Below are positions 1 to 5,715 of a DNA stretch of 5,929 nucleotides, piece by piece. Within the stretch, counting starts at the first letter, position 1. The number at the start of each line of letters is the position of its first letter. The notes beneath the pieces are model-generated. The model was not told where the DNA came from and made no database searches. It saw only the letters and a program-made list of their open reading frames with translations. The translations under genes and the position numbers were made by a program. This DNA comes from Rhodospirillales bacterium (GTDB taxonomy: Bacteria; Pseudomonadota; Alphaproteobacteria; Rhodospirillales; Casp-alpha2): NCBI GenBank assembly GCA_028282185.1, contig JANQIJ010000400.1, positions 1 through 5,929 on the forward strand, in the 5' to 3' direction.

Positions 1-240
1 GCCGAGGGGCGGGCGACGATCTTGGTGCTGCACGATCTGTCGGCCGTGCTGCAACATTGCACCTCGGCCCTGCTGTTGGGGCGCGGCAGGGCGCGGTTCG
101 GCCCGCCGCGAGCCACCCTGACCCCCGGCAATTTGGTCGAACTCGGCTATATGTCGGCCAGTCAGGCGGCCTGGCAGGAAGCCATGTATCGCGGCGAAGA
201 CGTGCAAGGCGGGCAGACGGCGGAAGCGCCCGGTGTTTGA
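1..240 (+). CDS. Metal ABC transporter ATP-binding protein, 3' end (partial)
   Basis: This is the C-terminal 79 residues of an ABC ATPase; the Walker A, signature and Walker B motifs lie before the window. The visible ATILVLHDLSAV stretch (about residues 5-16 of the fragment) fits the end of the Walker B strand region followed by the H-loop, with His11 as the switch histidine that contacts the ATP gamma-phosphate. After it come LLLGRGRARFGPP and LTPGNLVELGY, the usual end of metal-type ABC ATPases such as ZnuC, MntB or AztA. The protein would power import by the permease encoded next, on the cytoplasmic face of the inner membrane. Its stop codon overlaps the permease start by 8 bases, so the two are one operon and probably translationally coupled. 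Assignment to the metal subfamily rests mainly on the two downstream genes. The exact metal and gene symbol cannot be fixed from this fragment. Confidence 0.88.
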   Translation, partial: AEGRATILVLHDLSAVLQHCTSALLLGRGRARFGPPRATLTPGNLVELGYMSASQAAWQEAMYRGEDVQGGQTAEAPGV

Positions 241-1147
241 GTGGCTGGAATACGACTTCATGCTGCGGGCCCTGGCCGCGACCAGTGTGTTGAGCTTCTC
301 GATCGCCCCGGTCGGCGCGTTCCTGGTGCTGCGCCGTCTGTCGCTGGCGGGTGAGGCGATGGCCCACGCCATCGTGCCCGGGATCGTCATCGGCTTCGTC
401 GTTGCCGGACTGTCCGTCGCGTCGATGGTCGTCGGCGGATTGGCGGCGGGGATCACCGTTGCCATCCTGACCAGCCTGCTCGCCCGGTTCACGATAATCA
501 GAGAGGACGCGAGCCTCGCCTCGCTCTACCTCATCGCCCTGGCCTTGGGTATCTTCATCCTCTCGGCCTCCGGATCAGCGGTGCCGCTGAAGAGTTTTCT
601 GTTCGGCTCGATCCTCGGGATCGATAACGAGACTCTGTTCCTGATCGGGGCGACGGCGACGATCACGCTGACCAGCTTCGCCCTGATCCTGCGGCCCCTG
701 ACCACCAACACCATCGATCCGGTGTTTCACGAGAGCCAGTCGAAGCGGCCCGGGCTGGTCGTCCAGTGGTTCATGTTCCTGGTCGTGTTGAACCTGTTGG
801 GGGCATTCAAGGCGCTGGGCACCTTGATGGCGGTGGGCTTGATGATTCTGCCCGCCACCGCGGCCCGCTATTGGGCGTCGACATTGACCGGCTATCTGAT
901 CCTGACCTTTGTCTTCGCCATCGCCAGTTGCTGGATCGGGCTGATCATTTCCTATTACGCGCCAGACGTGCCGTCCGGGCCGGCCATCGTTTTGGTCGCC
1001 GGCGGCTTCTTCGCGGCCAGCCTTTTGCTGGCGCCGCAGGGCCTGGGCTTCATGAACCGACGGGAGCCCGAGGCGGAGACCTCGCAGCAAACGGCAAACG
1101 TTCCATCAAATTTTCCACATCCCCACCAAAAGGAGAAAGTTCAATGA
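233..1147 (+). CDS. Metal (zinc/manganese-type) ABC transporter permease, ABC-3 family
   Basis: This inner-membrane channel subunit has 304 residues, a little longer than typical ZnuB-type permeases. The GTG start is chosen because GGAAG at 222-226 sits 6 bases upstream and because it overlaps the ATPase stop. Hydrophobic segments lie near residues 10-33, 43-62, 64-84, 92-112, 132-153, 177-207, 214-241 and 247-268. Two family hallmarks are visible: LRRLSLAGEAMAHAIVPG (33-50) and LGTLMAVGLMILPATAAR (195-212). The style resembles AztB zinc permeases of alphaproteobacteria as well as ZnuB, but I cannot separate zinc from manganese on sequence alone. The last 30 or so residues (from about 275) form a hydrophilic tail ending in an HPHQKEKVQ segment, which is encoded by the ribosome-binding region of the next gene. 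The stop overlaps the next start as ATGA, a common sign of translational coupling. Confidence 0.93.
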   Translation: MFEWLEYDFMLRALAATSVLSFSIAPVGAFLVLRRLSLAGEAMAHAIVPGIVIGFVVAGLSVASMVVGGLAAGITVAILTSLLARFTIIREDASLASLYLIALALGIFILSASGSAVPLKSFLFGSILGIDNETLFLIGATATITLTSFALILRPLTTNTIDPVFHESQSKRPGLVVQWFMFLVVLNLLGAFKALGTLMAVGLMILPATAARYWASTLTGYLILTFVFAIASCWIGLIISYYAPDVPSGPAIVLVAGGFFAASLLLAPQGLGFMNRREPEAETSQQTANVPSNFPHPHQKEKVQ

Positions 1148-2022
1148 AGGGTTTCTTGAGCGGGCTGGTGCTTTTTGCGCTGACCGTGACCAGTTCGATC
1201 GCCGCCGCCGATCCCATCAAGGTCGTCGCCAGCTTTTCCATCCTGGGCGACATGGTCCGCCAGGTGACCGGCGACCACGCAACCGTCACCACCATCGTCG
1301 GCCCCGATGCCGATGCGCATGTCTATCAGCCCAGCACCGGCGATGCTGTCGCTGTCGCCGGCGCCGACGTGATCTTCGTCAACGGCCTTGGCTTCGAAAC
1401 CTGGTCGGACGCCTTGATCGAGAACGCCGGCGGTAACGGCGAAGTTTTCGTCGCCACCGAGGGGGTTACGCCGCTTCGCGTCGAGGGCGAGATCGATCCC
1501 CACGCCTGGAACGCGCTCACCAACGGCGTGATCTATGTGAACAACATCGCCGCCGGCATGGCCAAGGTGGACCCCGAGAACGCGGGCGACTACCGCGCCA
1601 ACGCGGATGCCTATATCGCCAAGCTGCGCAAGGTCCACGACAACGCCAAAAAGGCGTTTTCGGCCCTGCCGAAGAACCGCCGCACAGTGGTCACGGCACA
1701 CGACGCCTTCGGCTATCTGGCCCAGGCCTACGGGCTTGATTTCCTGGCGCCCGTCGGCATCGATACCGAGGCCGAGCCGTCCGCCAAGGAATTGGCGGGG
1801 CTGATCGCCCACCTGAAGAAAACCGGCGCCGGCGCGCTGTTCGTCGAAAACATCACCAGCCCCGTCCTGGTCGAACAGATTTCGCGGGAGACGGGCCTCA
1901 AGATCGGCGGCCGGCTGTTCTCGGACGCGCTGTCCGAAAAAGGCGGCCCCGCGACCAGCTATGTGGCGATGTTCGAACACAATCTGGAGGCCTTGATCAC
2001 CGCCCTGAAACCGGAGAGCTGA
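1144..2022 (+). CDS. Periplasmic metal-binding protein of a Zn/Mn ABC importer (ZnuA/TroA/AztC-like)
   Basis: This cluster A-I solute-binding protein (292 aa, usual for the family) would capture a divalent metal in the periplasm and hand it to the permease upstream. The start has a strong AAGGAG at 1130-1135, 8 bases away. A signal peptide runs to about residue 22 (cleavage near SIAAA/DP). There is no lipobox cysteine, so the protein should be soluble. The likely metal ligands are His59 (in DADAHVYQPS), His120 (in DPHAWN), His186 (in TAHDAFGYL) and Asp261 (in LFSDALSEKG). This is the His3-Asp set seen in TroA and AztC-type proteins. The stretch between the first two ligands is short and lacks the His-rich loop typical of ZnuA. 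A long helix around residues 155-175 fits the rigid backbone linker of this fold. Zinc is favoured by the His-rich ligand set and by the Zur-like site downstream; manganese or iron is not excluded. Confidence 0.93.
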   Translation: MKGFLSGLVLFALTVTSSIAAADPIKVVASFSILGDMVRQVTGDHATVTTIVGPDADAHVYQPSTGDAVAVAGADVIFVNGLGFETWSDALIENAGGNGEVFVATEGVTPLRVEGEIDPHAWNALTNGVIYVNNIAAGMAKVDPENAGDYRANADAYIAKLRKVHDNAKKAFSALPKNRRTVVTAHDAFGYLAQAYGLDFLAPVGIDTEAEPSAKELAGLIAHLKKTGAGALFVENITSPVLVEQISRETGLKIGGRLFSDALSEKGGPATSYVAMFEHNLEALITALKPES

Positions 2023-2033
2023 GTGGTGGTGAA

Positions 2034-2097
2034 CCTGCACGGCCCGCGCCCTATCAGTGTGATCTTGGGGCGCCCCGCCAGGCCGAGGCCGTGCGGG
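2034..2097 (+). repeat. Imperfect 11-bp inverted repeat after the ABC operon
   Basis: CCTGCACGGCC (2034-2044) can pair with GGCCGTGCGGG (2087-2094 perfectly, plus a T-G wobble and two further pairs up to 2097). The 42-base interior contains the palindrome GGGGCGCCCC (2067-2076). It starts 12 bases after the stop of the binding-protein gene, so it would fold in the 3' end of the importer mRNA. There is no T-run after the right arm, so it does not qualify as a standard intrinsic terminator. It may slow 3' decay or help Rho-dependent ending, or it may be chance in GC-rich DNA. Confidence 0.35.
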
Positions 2098-2133
2098 TGC
2101 AAATGCCTTACAAACGCCGTGTGAACAACAACA

Positions 2134-2161
2134 TTGGCATTTTGATTCAAAGCGCTATGTT
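2134..2161 (+). promoter_or_regulatory. Candidate sigma-70-type promoter for the porin gene
   Basis: TTGGCA (2134-2139) matches the -35 consensus at 5 of 6 positions, and TATGTT (2156-2161) matches the -10 consensus at 4 of 6, with a 16-bp spacer. The -10 hexamer lies inside the upstream Zur-like site, as expected for repression by blocking polymerase. An alternative -10, TATAAC (2183-2188, 5 of 6), lies inside the main palindrome but has no good -35 at the proper distance. The surrounding 2100-2200 stretch is clearly AT-richer than the rest of the window, which also suits a promoter. Confidence 0.4.
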
Positions 2162-2171
2162 ATGGCATCAG
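2154..2171 (+). promoter_or_regulatory. Second, degenerate Zur-like operator
   Basis: GCTATGTTATGGCATCAG matches the remembered alphaproteobacterial Zur consensus GATATGTTATAACATATC at 12 of 18 positions. The left half TATGTTAT is intact and the right half is degraded. Its centre is 22 bp from the centre of the perfect site, about two helical turns, so two repressor dimers would sit on the same face of the DNA. Taken alone it would be weak; its position next to the strong site is what makes it credible. Confidence 0.4.
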
Positions 2172-2175
2172 ATAT

Positions 2176-2193
2176 GTAATGTTATAACATTTT
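2176..2193 (+). promoter_or_regulatory. Zur-box-like operator upstream of the porin gene
   Basis: The core AATGTTATAACATT (2178-2191) is a perfect 14-bp palindrome. The 18-mer GTAATGTTATAACATTTT matches the Zur consensus described for the Agrobacterium group (GATATGTTATAACATATC, from memory) at 14 of 18 positions, including the complete central ATGTTATAACAT. Outer GATA (2171-2174) and TATC (2194-2197) extend the dyad with a one-base asymmetry. Zur is a Fur-family repressor that binds when zinc is plentiful, so the downstream porin would be made under zinc shortage. The site is 82 bp before the porin start and 153 bp after the end of the metal importer gene. Fur, Mur or another Fur-family protein could bind instead, but the ATGTTATAACAT core is typical of Zur. 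Confidence 0.7.
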
Positions 2194-2275
2194 TATCCAA
2201 CGGGTTTCACAATGCGATCGTGACCTCAGACGGTTCGCGTTCGAAGTCTGGAAGGCCAACAGAAAGGGAAGATAG

Positions 2276-3499
2276 ATGACAATCAAAGGCAGTATGAGCA
2301 GGGGCGCGCTGGTGCTTGCGGCGGTCGCGCTGGTCGTCGGCGCGATGCAAACGGCGGCTGCGCAATCGGCGCCGACGCCGGAACAATTGATGCGGATGAT
2401 CGAGGCGCAGCAGCGCCAGTTGGACGATCTCAAGGCGGCCTTGAAGCGGTCGCGAATCGAGGCCGAGGCGGCGGCCAACGCGGCGGCCCAGCGGGTCGCC
2501 CGCGAAGCCGCGGCCGAGGCGACCAAGTCTTCGATCCTGGACAAGGTCCAGGTCGGCGGCGTCGCCGAGGTCGAGATCACCCATGCCGACGACTTCAACG
2601 GCACCGGGTCGAGCGACATCGCGCTTGCGACCCTGGAGGTGTTCTTCGACAGCCAGCTCCACGACTATCTGTCGACCCACGTGCAGTTCCTCTACGAAGA
2701 CACCGGCGACACGATCAATTTCGACGAGGCCCTGGTCACCGTCGGCAACACCGAGAAGTTTCCCGTCTATCTGCAGTTCGGCAAGGCGCCCCAAGCCTTC
2801 GGTGGCCAGGGCGGCGGCTTCGACACGGACATGAGCACCGACCCCCTGACCAAGAACATGGGCGAGATCGCGGAAGCCGCGGTCGAGGTCGGCGCGGTCT
2901 ACGAGGGCCTGACCGTTCGCGGCTACATCTACAATGGCGACACCCAGAAAGCCGGCGACACCAACGCCATCGATCAGTTCGGCCTGGCCGCCGCCTATGG
3001 CGGCGAGCGCCACGGCGCCAGCTACAACGTCGGCGTTTCCTACGTCAACAACATCGCCGATTCCGGCGGCTTCACCGACGCCATCACCAACGACACCTCG
3101 TTGACCGATTACGTGCCGGGGATCGAGGTCCACGGCGATTTCGCGTTCAACGACTTCGTCCTGCGCGGCGCCTATATGCGGGCCATGGATTCCTTCCAAT
3201 CGGGCGAGGTCGCGTTCAACGGTCGGGGCGCCCAGCCTTCGGTCTGGCATGCGGAACTGGCCTATACGATGCGGATCCTGGACCGGGACTGGACCCTCGC
3301 CGGCACGGTCCAGGGCTCGCACGAGGCCACGGCCCTGAGCCTGCCCGAACTGCGGGTCGGCGGCGCCGTGACCGTCGGCGTTATGGAGAACTTCGCTGTC
3401 ACCCTGGAATACCTCCACGACGAGGACTACGACACCGGCGAAGGCGGCACCGGCAACGACAGCCATACCGCCACCGTCAAACTGGCCGCAGAGTTCTAG
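2276..3499 (+). CDS. LbtU-family-like outer-membrane porin, probably zinc-regulated
   Basis: This 407-aa protein looks like an outer-membrane beta-barrel. The ATG is supported by AAGGGA at 2264-2269, 6 bases away. Residues 1-29 form a signal peptide (cleavage near TAAA/Q). Residues 35-84 are charged and Ala-rich with heptad-like spacing (EQLMRMIEAQQRQLDDLKAAL), probably a periplasmic coiled coil. From about residue 90 onward there are alternating amphipathic strands starting VQVGGVAEVEI, and the chain ends in Phe, the usual C-terminal signal for barrel insertion. Segments such as SSDIALATLEVFF, DEALVTVGNTEKFPVYLQFGK and DPLTKNMGE recall the LbtU porin family, whose Legionella member takes up a siderophore without TonB. 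No TonB box or plug domain is visible. Siderophore transport is therefore only the family label. The Zur-like operator and the adjacent metal importer argue for zinc or a zinc complex as the substrate. A general porin remains possible. Confidence 0.82.
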   Translation: MTIKGSMSRGALVLAAVALVVGAMQTAAAQSAPTPEQLMRMIEAQQRQLDDLKAALKRSRIEAEAAANAAAQRVAREAAAEATKSSILDKVQVGGVAEVEITHADDFNGTGSSDIALATLEVFFDSQLHDYLSTHVQFLYEDTGDTINFDEALVTVGNTEKFPVYLQFGKAPQAFGGQGGGFDTDMSTDPLTKNMGEIAEAAVEVGAVYEGLTVRGYIYNGDTQKAGDTNAIDQFGLAAAYGGERHGASYNVGVSYVNNIADSGGFTDAITNDTSLTDYVPGIEVHGDFAFNDFVLRGAYMRAMDSFQSGEVAFNGRGAQPSVWHAELAYTMRILDRDWTLAGTVQGSHEATALSLPELRVGGAVTVGVMENFAVTLEYLHDEDYDTGEGGTGNDSHTATVKLAAEF

Positions 3500-3506
3500 C
3501 AGGTGT

Positions 3507-3546
3507 CTGCGCCATCGCTTCGTCCGAGAGGACGCCGATGGCGCAG
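3507..3546 (+). other. Strong two-part hairpin just after the porin stop
   Basis: CTGCGCCATCG (3507-3517) pairs perfectly with CGATGGCGCAG (3536-3546), 11 bp. Inside, after a small CTT/C internal loop, CGTCC (3521-3525) pairs with GGACG (3530-3534) and closes a GAGA loop, which fits the stable GNRA class. It begins 8 bases after the TAG stop. No T-run follows, so it is not a standard intrinsic terminator. It most likely protects or ends processing of the porin mRNA 3' end, or marks a small-RNA end. Pairing is read directly from the sequence; the role is inferred. Confidence 0.6.
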
Positions 3547-3678
3547 GCCTGGGCCTGGCGCGGGACGCCCGTCGGCCGACTGCCGGCCGGCCTGAATGGT
3601 CAAACCGTGCCCGGAAGCCAGTCCGCCCCAGCCAACCCTTCCATCCCCAGGGTGCTTGGCCTGCATTCCCATCAACGC

Positions 3679-3718
3679 AAAAAAAGAGGCCGGCGCTTGG
3701 CGCCGGCCTTTGAGTTTT
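3679..3718. terminator. Bidirectional intrinsic terminator between porin and flgH
   Basis: AGGCCGGCGC (3687-3696) pairs perfectly with GCGCCGGCCT (3700-3709) around a TTG loop, a 10-bp very GC-rich stem. On the - strand it is followed by TCTTTTTTT (complement of 3679-3687), an excellent U-tract about 95 bases past the flgH stop. On the + strand the tail is TTTGAGTTTT (3709-3718), a weaker but usable tract. It lies between convergent genes and should end both transcripts, chiefly the flagellar one. Confidence 0.9.
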
Positions 3719-3782
3719 CCAGGTTCTTTCGAGCGAACCTAGAACGGGAAACTTTTGTCCGTTCCTTTGAGGGTGCAGCCGG

Positions 3783-4553
3783 TCAGAACGGGAAGACGAT
3801 GTCCCAAAGCTGCATGCCCCAGCGGGGTGTTTGAAGGTCGCTGAGCGTGCCGCGGCCGCCGTAGGCGACGCGCATTTCGGCGATCTTCTCGTGCGAAATG
3901 GTGTTGTCCGGATCGATGTCGCTGGGCCGCACGATGCCGGTGACCAGGAGTTCGCGGAGTTCCGCGTTGACGTTGATTTCCTGGCGGCCGATGACGACCA
4001 GGTTGCCGTTCGGCAGGACCTGGGTGACGACGGCGGCAAAGGTCAGGTTGATGCTTTCCGAACGGGTGATTTTGCCTTCGCCGGTGACGTCGTGGCGGTT
4101 TCCGAAGTTGGCGATCGCCGCCGGGCTGACCTGGTCGGGGAGGTAGCGCGTGATCTCGCCTTCGAGGCCCAGCAGGTTGGTGACGTTGGCCGCTTCGCTG
4201 TCGGTGCGGTCCCGTTCGGTCTTGTTGGCCAGGGTCGCGCTGTCGCTCAGCGTCATCTTCACCGTGACGATGTCGCCGACCTGCTTGGCGCGAAGATCCT
4301 TGAAGAACGCTCGGGCGCCCGCGCGCCACAGCGAATTGGGATTGCGTTCGGCTACTTTCGGCGCCGGCATGGGCATGCTGACCGGCTTGTAATCCTGGCG
4401 CGCGGTCGGGTTCTGGATTTGGGTCATCTCCGGTTTATCGCCCACTTCGGACAACCGGGTCAGGGTATTGCACCCGGCGACCGAGGCGGCCAAGACGGTG
4501 ACCAGGGCGGTCTGGCGCAACAGCTTGGCGGAGAAGGGGAGAGGGTATCGCAT
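3783..4553 (-). CDS. flgH: Flagellar L-ring lipoprotein FlgH
   Basis: FlgH builds the L-ring, the outer-membrane bushing through which the flagellar rod turns. At 256 aa it is slightly longer than the enterobacterial protein (about 230 aa). The ATG at 4553 is supported by AAGGA (4562-4566), 8 bases upstream. The lipoprotein signal is clear: LLRQTALVTVLAASVAGC with the lipidated Cys28. Family hallmarks follow: NSLWRAGARAFFKDLRAKQV (about 72-91), VGDIVTVKMTLSDSATLAN (about 92-110), then GNLVVIGRQEINVNAELREL, VTGIVRPSDIDPDNTISHEK and AYGGRGTLSD near the C terminus, ending in VFPF. The linker at about 29-70 is Pro/Met-rich and poorly conserved. It is 87 bases downstream of flgA on the same strand, and is the last flagellar gene before a terminator. 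The assignment is secure. Confidence 0.97.
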   Translation of the reverse strand: MRYPLPFSAKLLRQTALVTVLAASVAGCNTLTRLSEVGDKPEMTQIQNPTARQDYKPVSMPMPAPKVAERNPNSLWRAGARAFFKDLRAKQVGDIVTVKMTLSDSATLANKTERDRTDSEAANVTNLLGLEGEITRYLPDQVSPAAIANFGNRHDVTGEGKITRSESINLTFAAVVTQVLPNGNLVVIGRQEINVNAELRELLVTGIVRPSDIDPDNTISHEKIAEMRVAYGGRGTLSDLQTPRWGMQLWDIVFPF

Positions 4554-4566
4554 GGCTTCTGTCCTT

Positions 4567-4597
4567 GCTTTCGAACTTTCTTGGCTTTCGAGCTTTC
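4567..4597 (-). repeat. Short direct repeat in the flgA-flgH gap
   Basis: GCTTTCGAACTTTC (4567-4580) and GCTTTCGAGCTTTC (4584-4597) differ at one base and are offset by 17 bp. They fill part of the 87-base gap between flgA and flgH and directly abut the flgH ribosome-binding site (4562-4566). This is probably a small tandem duplication; no regulatory role is evident. Confidence 0.5.
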
Positions 4598-4640
4598 CGG
4601 GGTCTGTCCCTTGAGGGGCGTCCTGTCCTCGGCTTCCTGG

Positions 4641-5660
4641 TTAACGGGTTGCCGCCAATTCGTGGGTCGTCGTCAGGTCGATGCGGGCCCGGCCGGGGCC
4701 GGTGACGACGCCTTCGAAGACCGTCTTCGAGCGCGTGTTGATGATCCGAATGGTGTCACCCATGGCGCCTTTTTCGAGCGCCTTGCCCTGAGCGCTGAGC
4801 GCCATCGGGCCATAGGCCAGGTTGACGGTGACCAGACTGCCGCGGGTGACAAGCACCGGACGTTCGACATCCGACAGGCGCACCATGGCCTCGGTCCTGA
4901 GGCTGCGCTTGGCGGACATGCCGACCAAATCTTCCGGCTTCAGCACCGTGTCCGGCATGATCCGATCGGCGCGCACGCGGATCCATTTGATGTCGCGTTT
5001 GTCGATGGTGTCGCCGCGGCCGACGGTGCGGGCCGGGACCGGCACCTTGGCAACGGGGTGGATCCGACCGGTCAGCCGCAGTTTGCGACCTCCCGGATCG
5101 TTCGCCGGGGCCGACACCAGGGCCGCGAACCGGCGGGTCCGGGGGTCGAAGGAAATGTCGTCGACGCCGATCGTCGCCTGAACATCGGCGGCGACATGAA
5201 GGCGCGACAGTTGGGTCGTCATTTCCAGTTCGCTTTCCGGATCGGCGCCCTTTTCCAACAACGCGGCCATGATCGTGTCTTCGATCTCCATCCGCTCGAT
5301 GATCTGGCTGGACCGTTCGACCACCGCCTGTTGGCGCGCCGACAGCGGTCGCCATTGCAGCCGGTAGGCCCGGGCGACACGGAACAGCCAGCGCGCGTCG
5401 AACACCGCGCGCTCGCCGGGGGCGGGCGCATAGGCCACGGCCACATGGCCCAAATCGCCGACGTTTAGGAAAAGATCGCCCAGCAGGATGACCTTGCCGT
5501 CCACGGTGATGGATTCCCGCAGCATGGGCGCCGTGGCCCCGGCCTCGGCCGCCTTTTCCGCGGCCTTGGCCCGGTCGTCCGCGCCGCTGGCCGGGGCCGC
5601 CGCGAACGGCAGCAGGGCCAGGGAGATCATGGCGGCGATGAAGCATCTTTGGGCGATCAT
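4641..5660 (-). CDS. flgA: Flagellar P-ring assembly chaperone FlgA
   Basis: FlgA is a periplasmic chaperone for assembly of the P-ring (FlgI) around the rod. Of two in-frame ATGs, the one at 5660 is chosen: it has GAGGA at 5669-5673 with an 8-base spacer, and it starts a normal signal peptide, MIAQRCFIAAMISLALLPFA, cleaved near ASGA/DD. The ATG at 5678 has no ribosome-binding site. The protein is 339 aa, much longer than E. coli FlgA (about 219 aa), which is usual for this group. The N-terminal half carries a GKVILLGDLFLNVGDLGHVA segment and APAPGERAVFDARWLFRVAR. The C-terminal SAF/FlgA domain spans about residues 205-330, with VPARTVGRGDTIDKRDIKWI, LVGMSAKRSLRTEAMVRLSD, VTRGSLVTVNLAYGPMALSA and GDTIRIINTRSKTVFEGVVT. 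It lies 55 bases after flgG and before flgH, a standard alphaproteobacterial order. Confidence 0.95.
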   Translation of the reverse strand: MIAQRCFIAAMISLALLPFAAAPASGADDRAKAAEKAAEAGATAPMLRESITVDGKVILLGDLFLNVGDLGHVAVAYAPAPGERAVFDARWLFRVARAYRLQWRPLSARQQAVVERSSQIIERMEIEDTIMAALLEKGADPESELEMTTQLSRLHVAADVQATIGVDDISFDPRTRRFAALVSAPANDPGGRKLRLTGRIHPVAKVPVPARTVGRGDTIDKRDIKWIRVRADRIMPDTVLKPEDLVGMSAKRSLRTEAMVRLSDVERPVLVTRGSLVTVNLAYGPMALSAQGKALEKGAMGDTIRIINTRSKTVFEGVVTGPGRARIDLTTTHELAATR

Positions 5661-5668
5661 TTTCCTGT

Positions 5669-5673
5669 TCCTC
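5669..5673 (-). promoter_or_regulatory. flgA: Ribosome-binding site that fixes the flgA start
   Basis: Read on the - strand, GAGGA lies 8 bases before the ATG at 5660. Nothing similar precedes the in-frame ATG at 5678, where the upstream bases are CGCATTGCACAG. This supports the shorter protein. Confidence 0.75.
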
Positions 5674-5715
5674 GACATCTGTGCAATGCGTTGATGGCCT
5701 ATGGTGTTTCGGTCC

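Noticed and set aside
766..1143. Upstream extension of the binding-protein reading frame to an earlier ATG
   Set aside because: The extra 126 residues overlap the permease gene in another frame and would bury the clear signal peptide, and the ATG at 1144 has an ideal ribosome-binding site.
2101..2142. AAATGCC (2101-2107) and GGCATTT (2136-2142) as a terminator of the importer operon
   Set aside because: The stem is only 7 bp, mostly AT, with a 28-base loop; it would not be stable. The right arm fits better as part of the -35 region.
2176..2193. Reading the palindrome as a Fur (iron) box because LbtU is a siderophore porin
   Set aside because: The core ATGTTATAACAT lacks the GATAAT-type triplet pattern of classical Fur boxes and fits Zur much better; the neighbouring importer is also of the Zn/Mn type. 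Fur is kept only as an alternative.
2294..2296. Internal ATG (Met7) as the porin start
   Set aside because: Its nearest AAAGG is too close to the ATG for normal spacing, while the ATG at 2276 has AAGGGA with a 6-base spacer. Either start would leave a working signal peptide.
3550..3675. Possible small RNA or repeat family in the GC-rich spacer
   Set aside because: Many short GGCC/CCGG pairings are possible but none forms a single convincing structure, and no promoter is visible.
3538..3834. 98-codon open frame in the intergenic region after the porin
   Set aside because: It begins inside the hairpin, runs through the terminator and into the flgH 3' end, and has no ribosome-binding site or recognisable protein features.
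2207..4039. 610-codon open frame on the - strand across the porin gene
   Set aside because: It lies opposite a well-supported signal-peptide barrel gene, crosses the bidirectional terminator and the end of flgH, and its translation is low-complexity Arg/Gly/Val-rich. It is open only because the DNA is GC-rich.
3831..5468. 545-codon open frame on the + strand across flgH and flgA
   Set aside because: It is antisense to two secure flagellar genes, has no ribosome-binding context, and its Asp/Gly/Arg-rich translation resembles no family I know.
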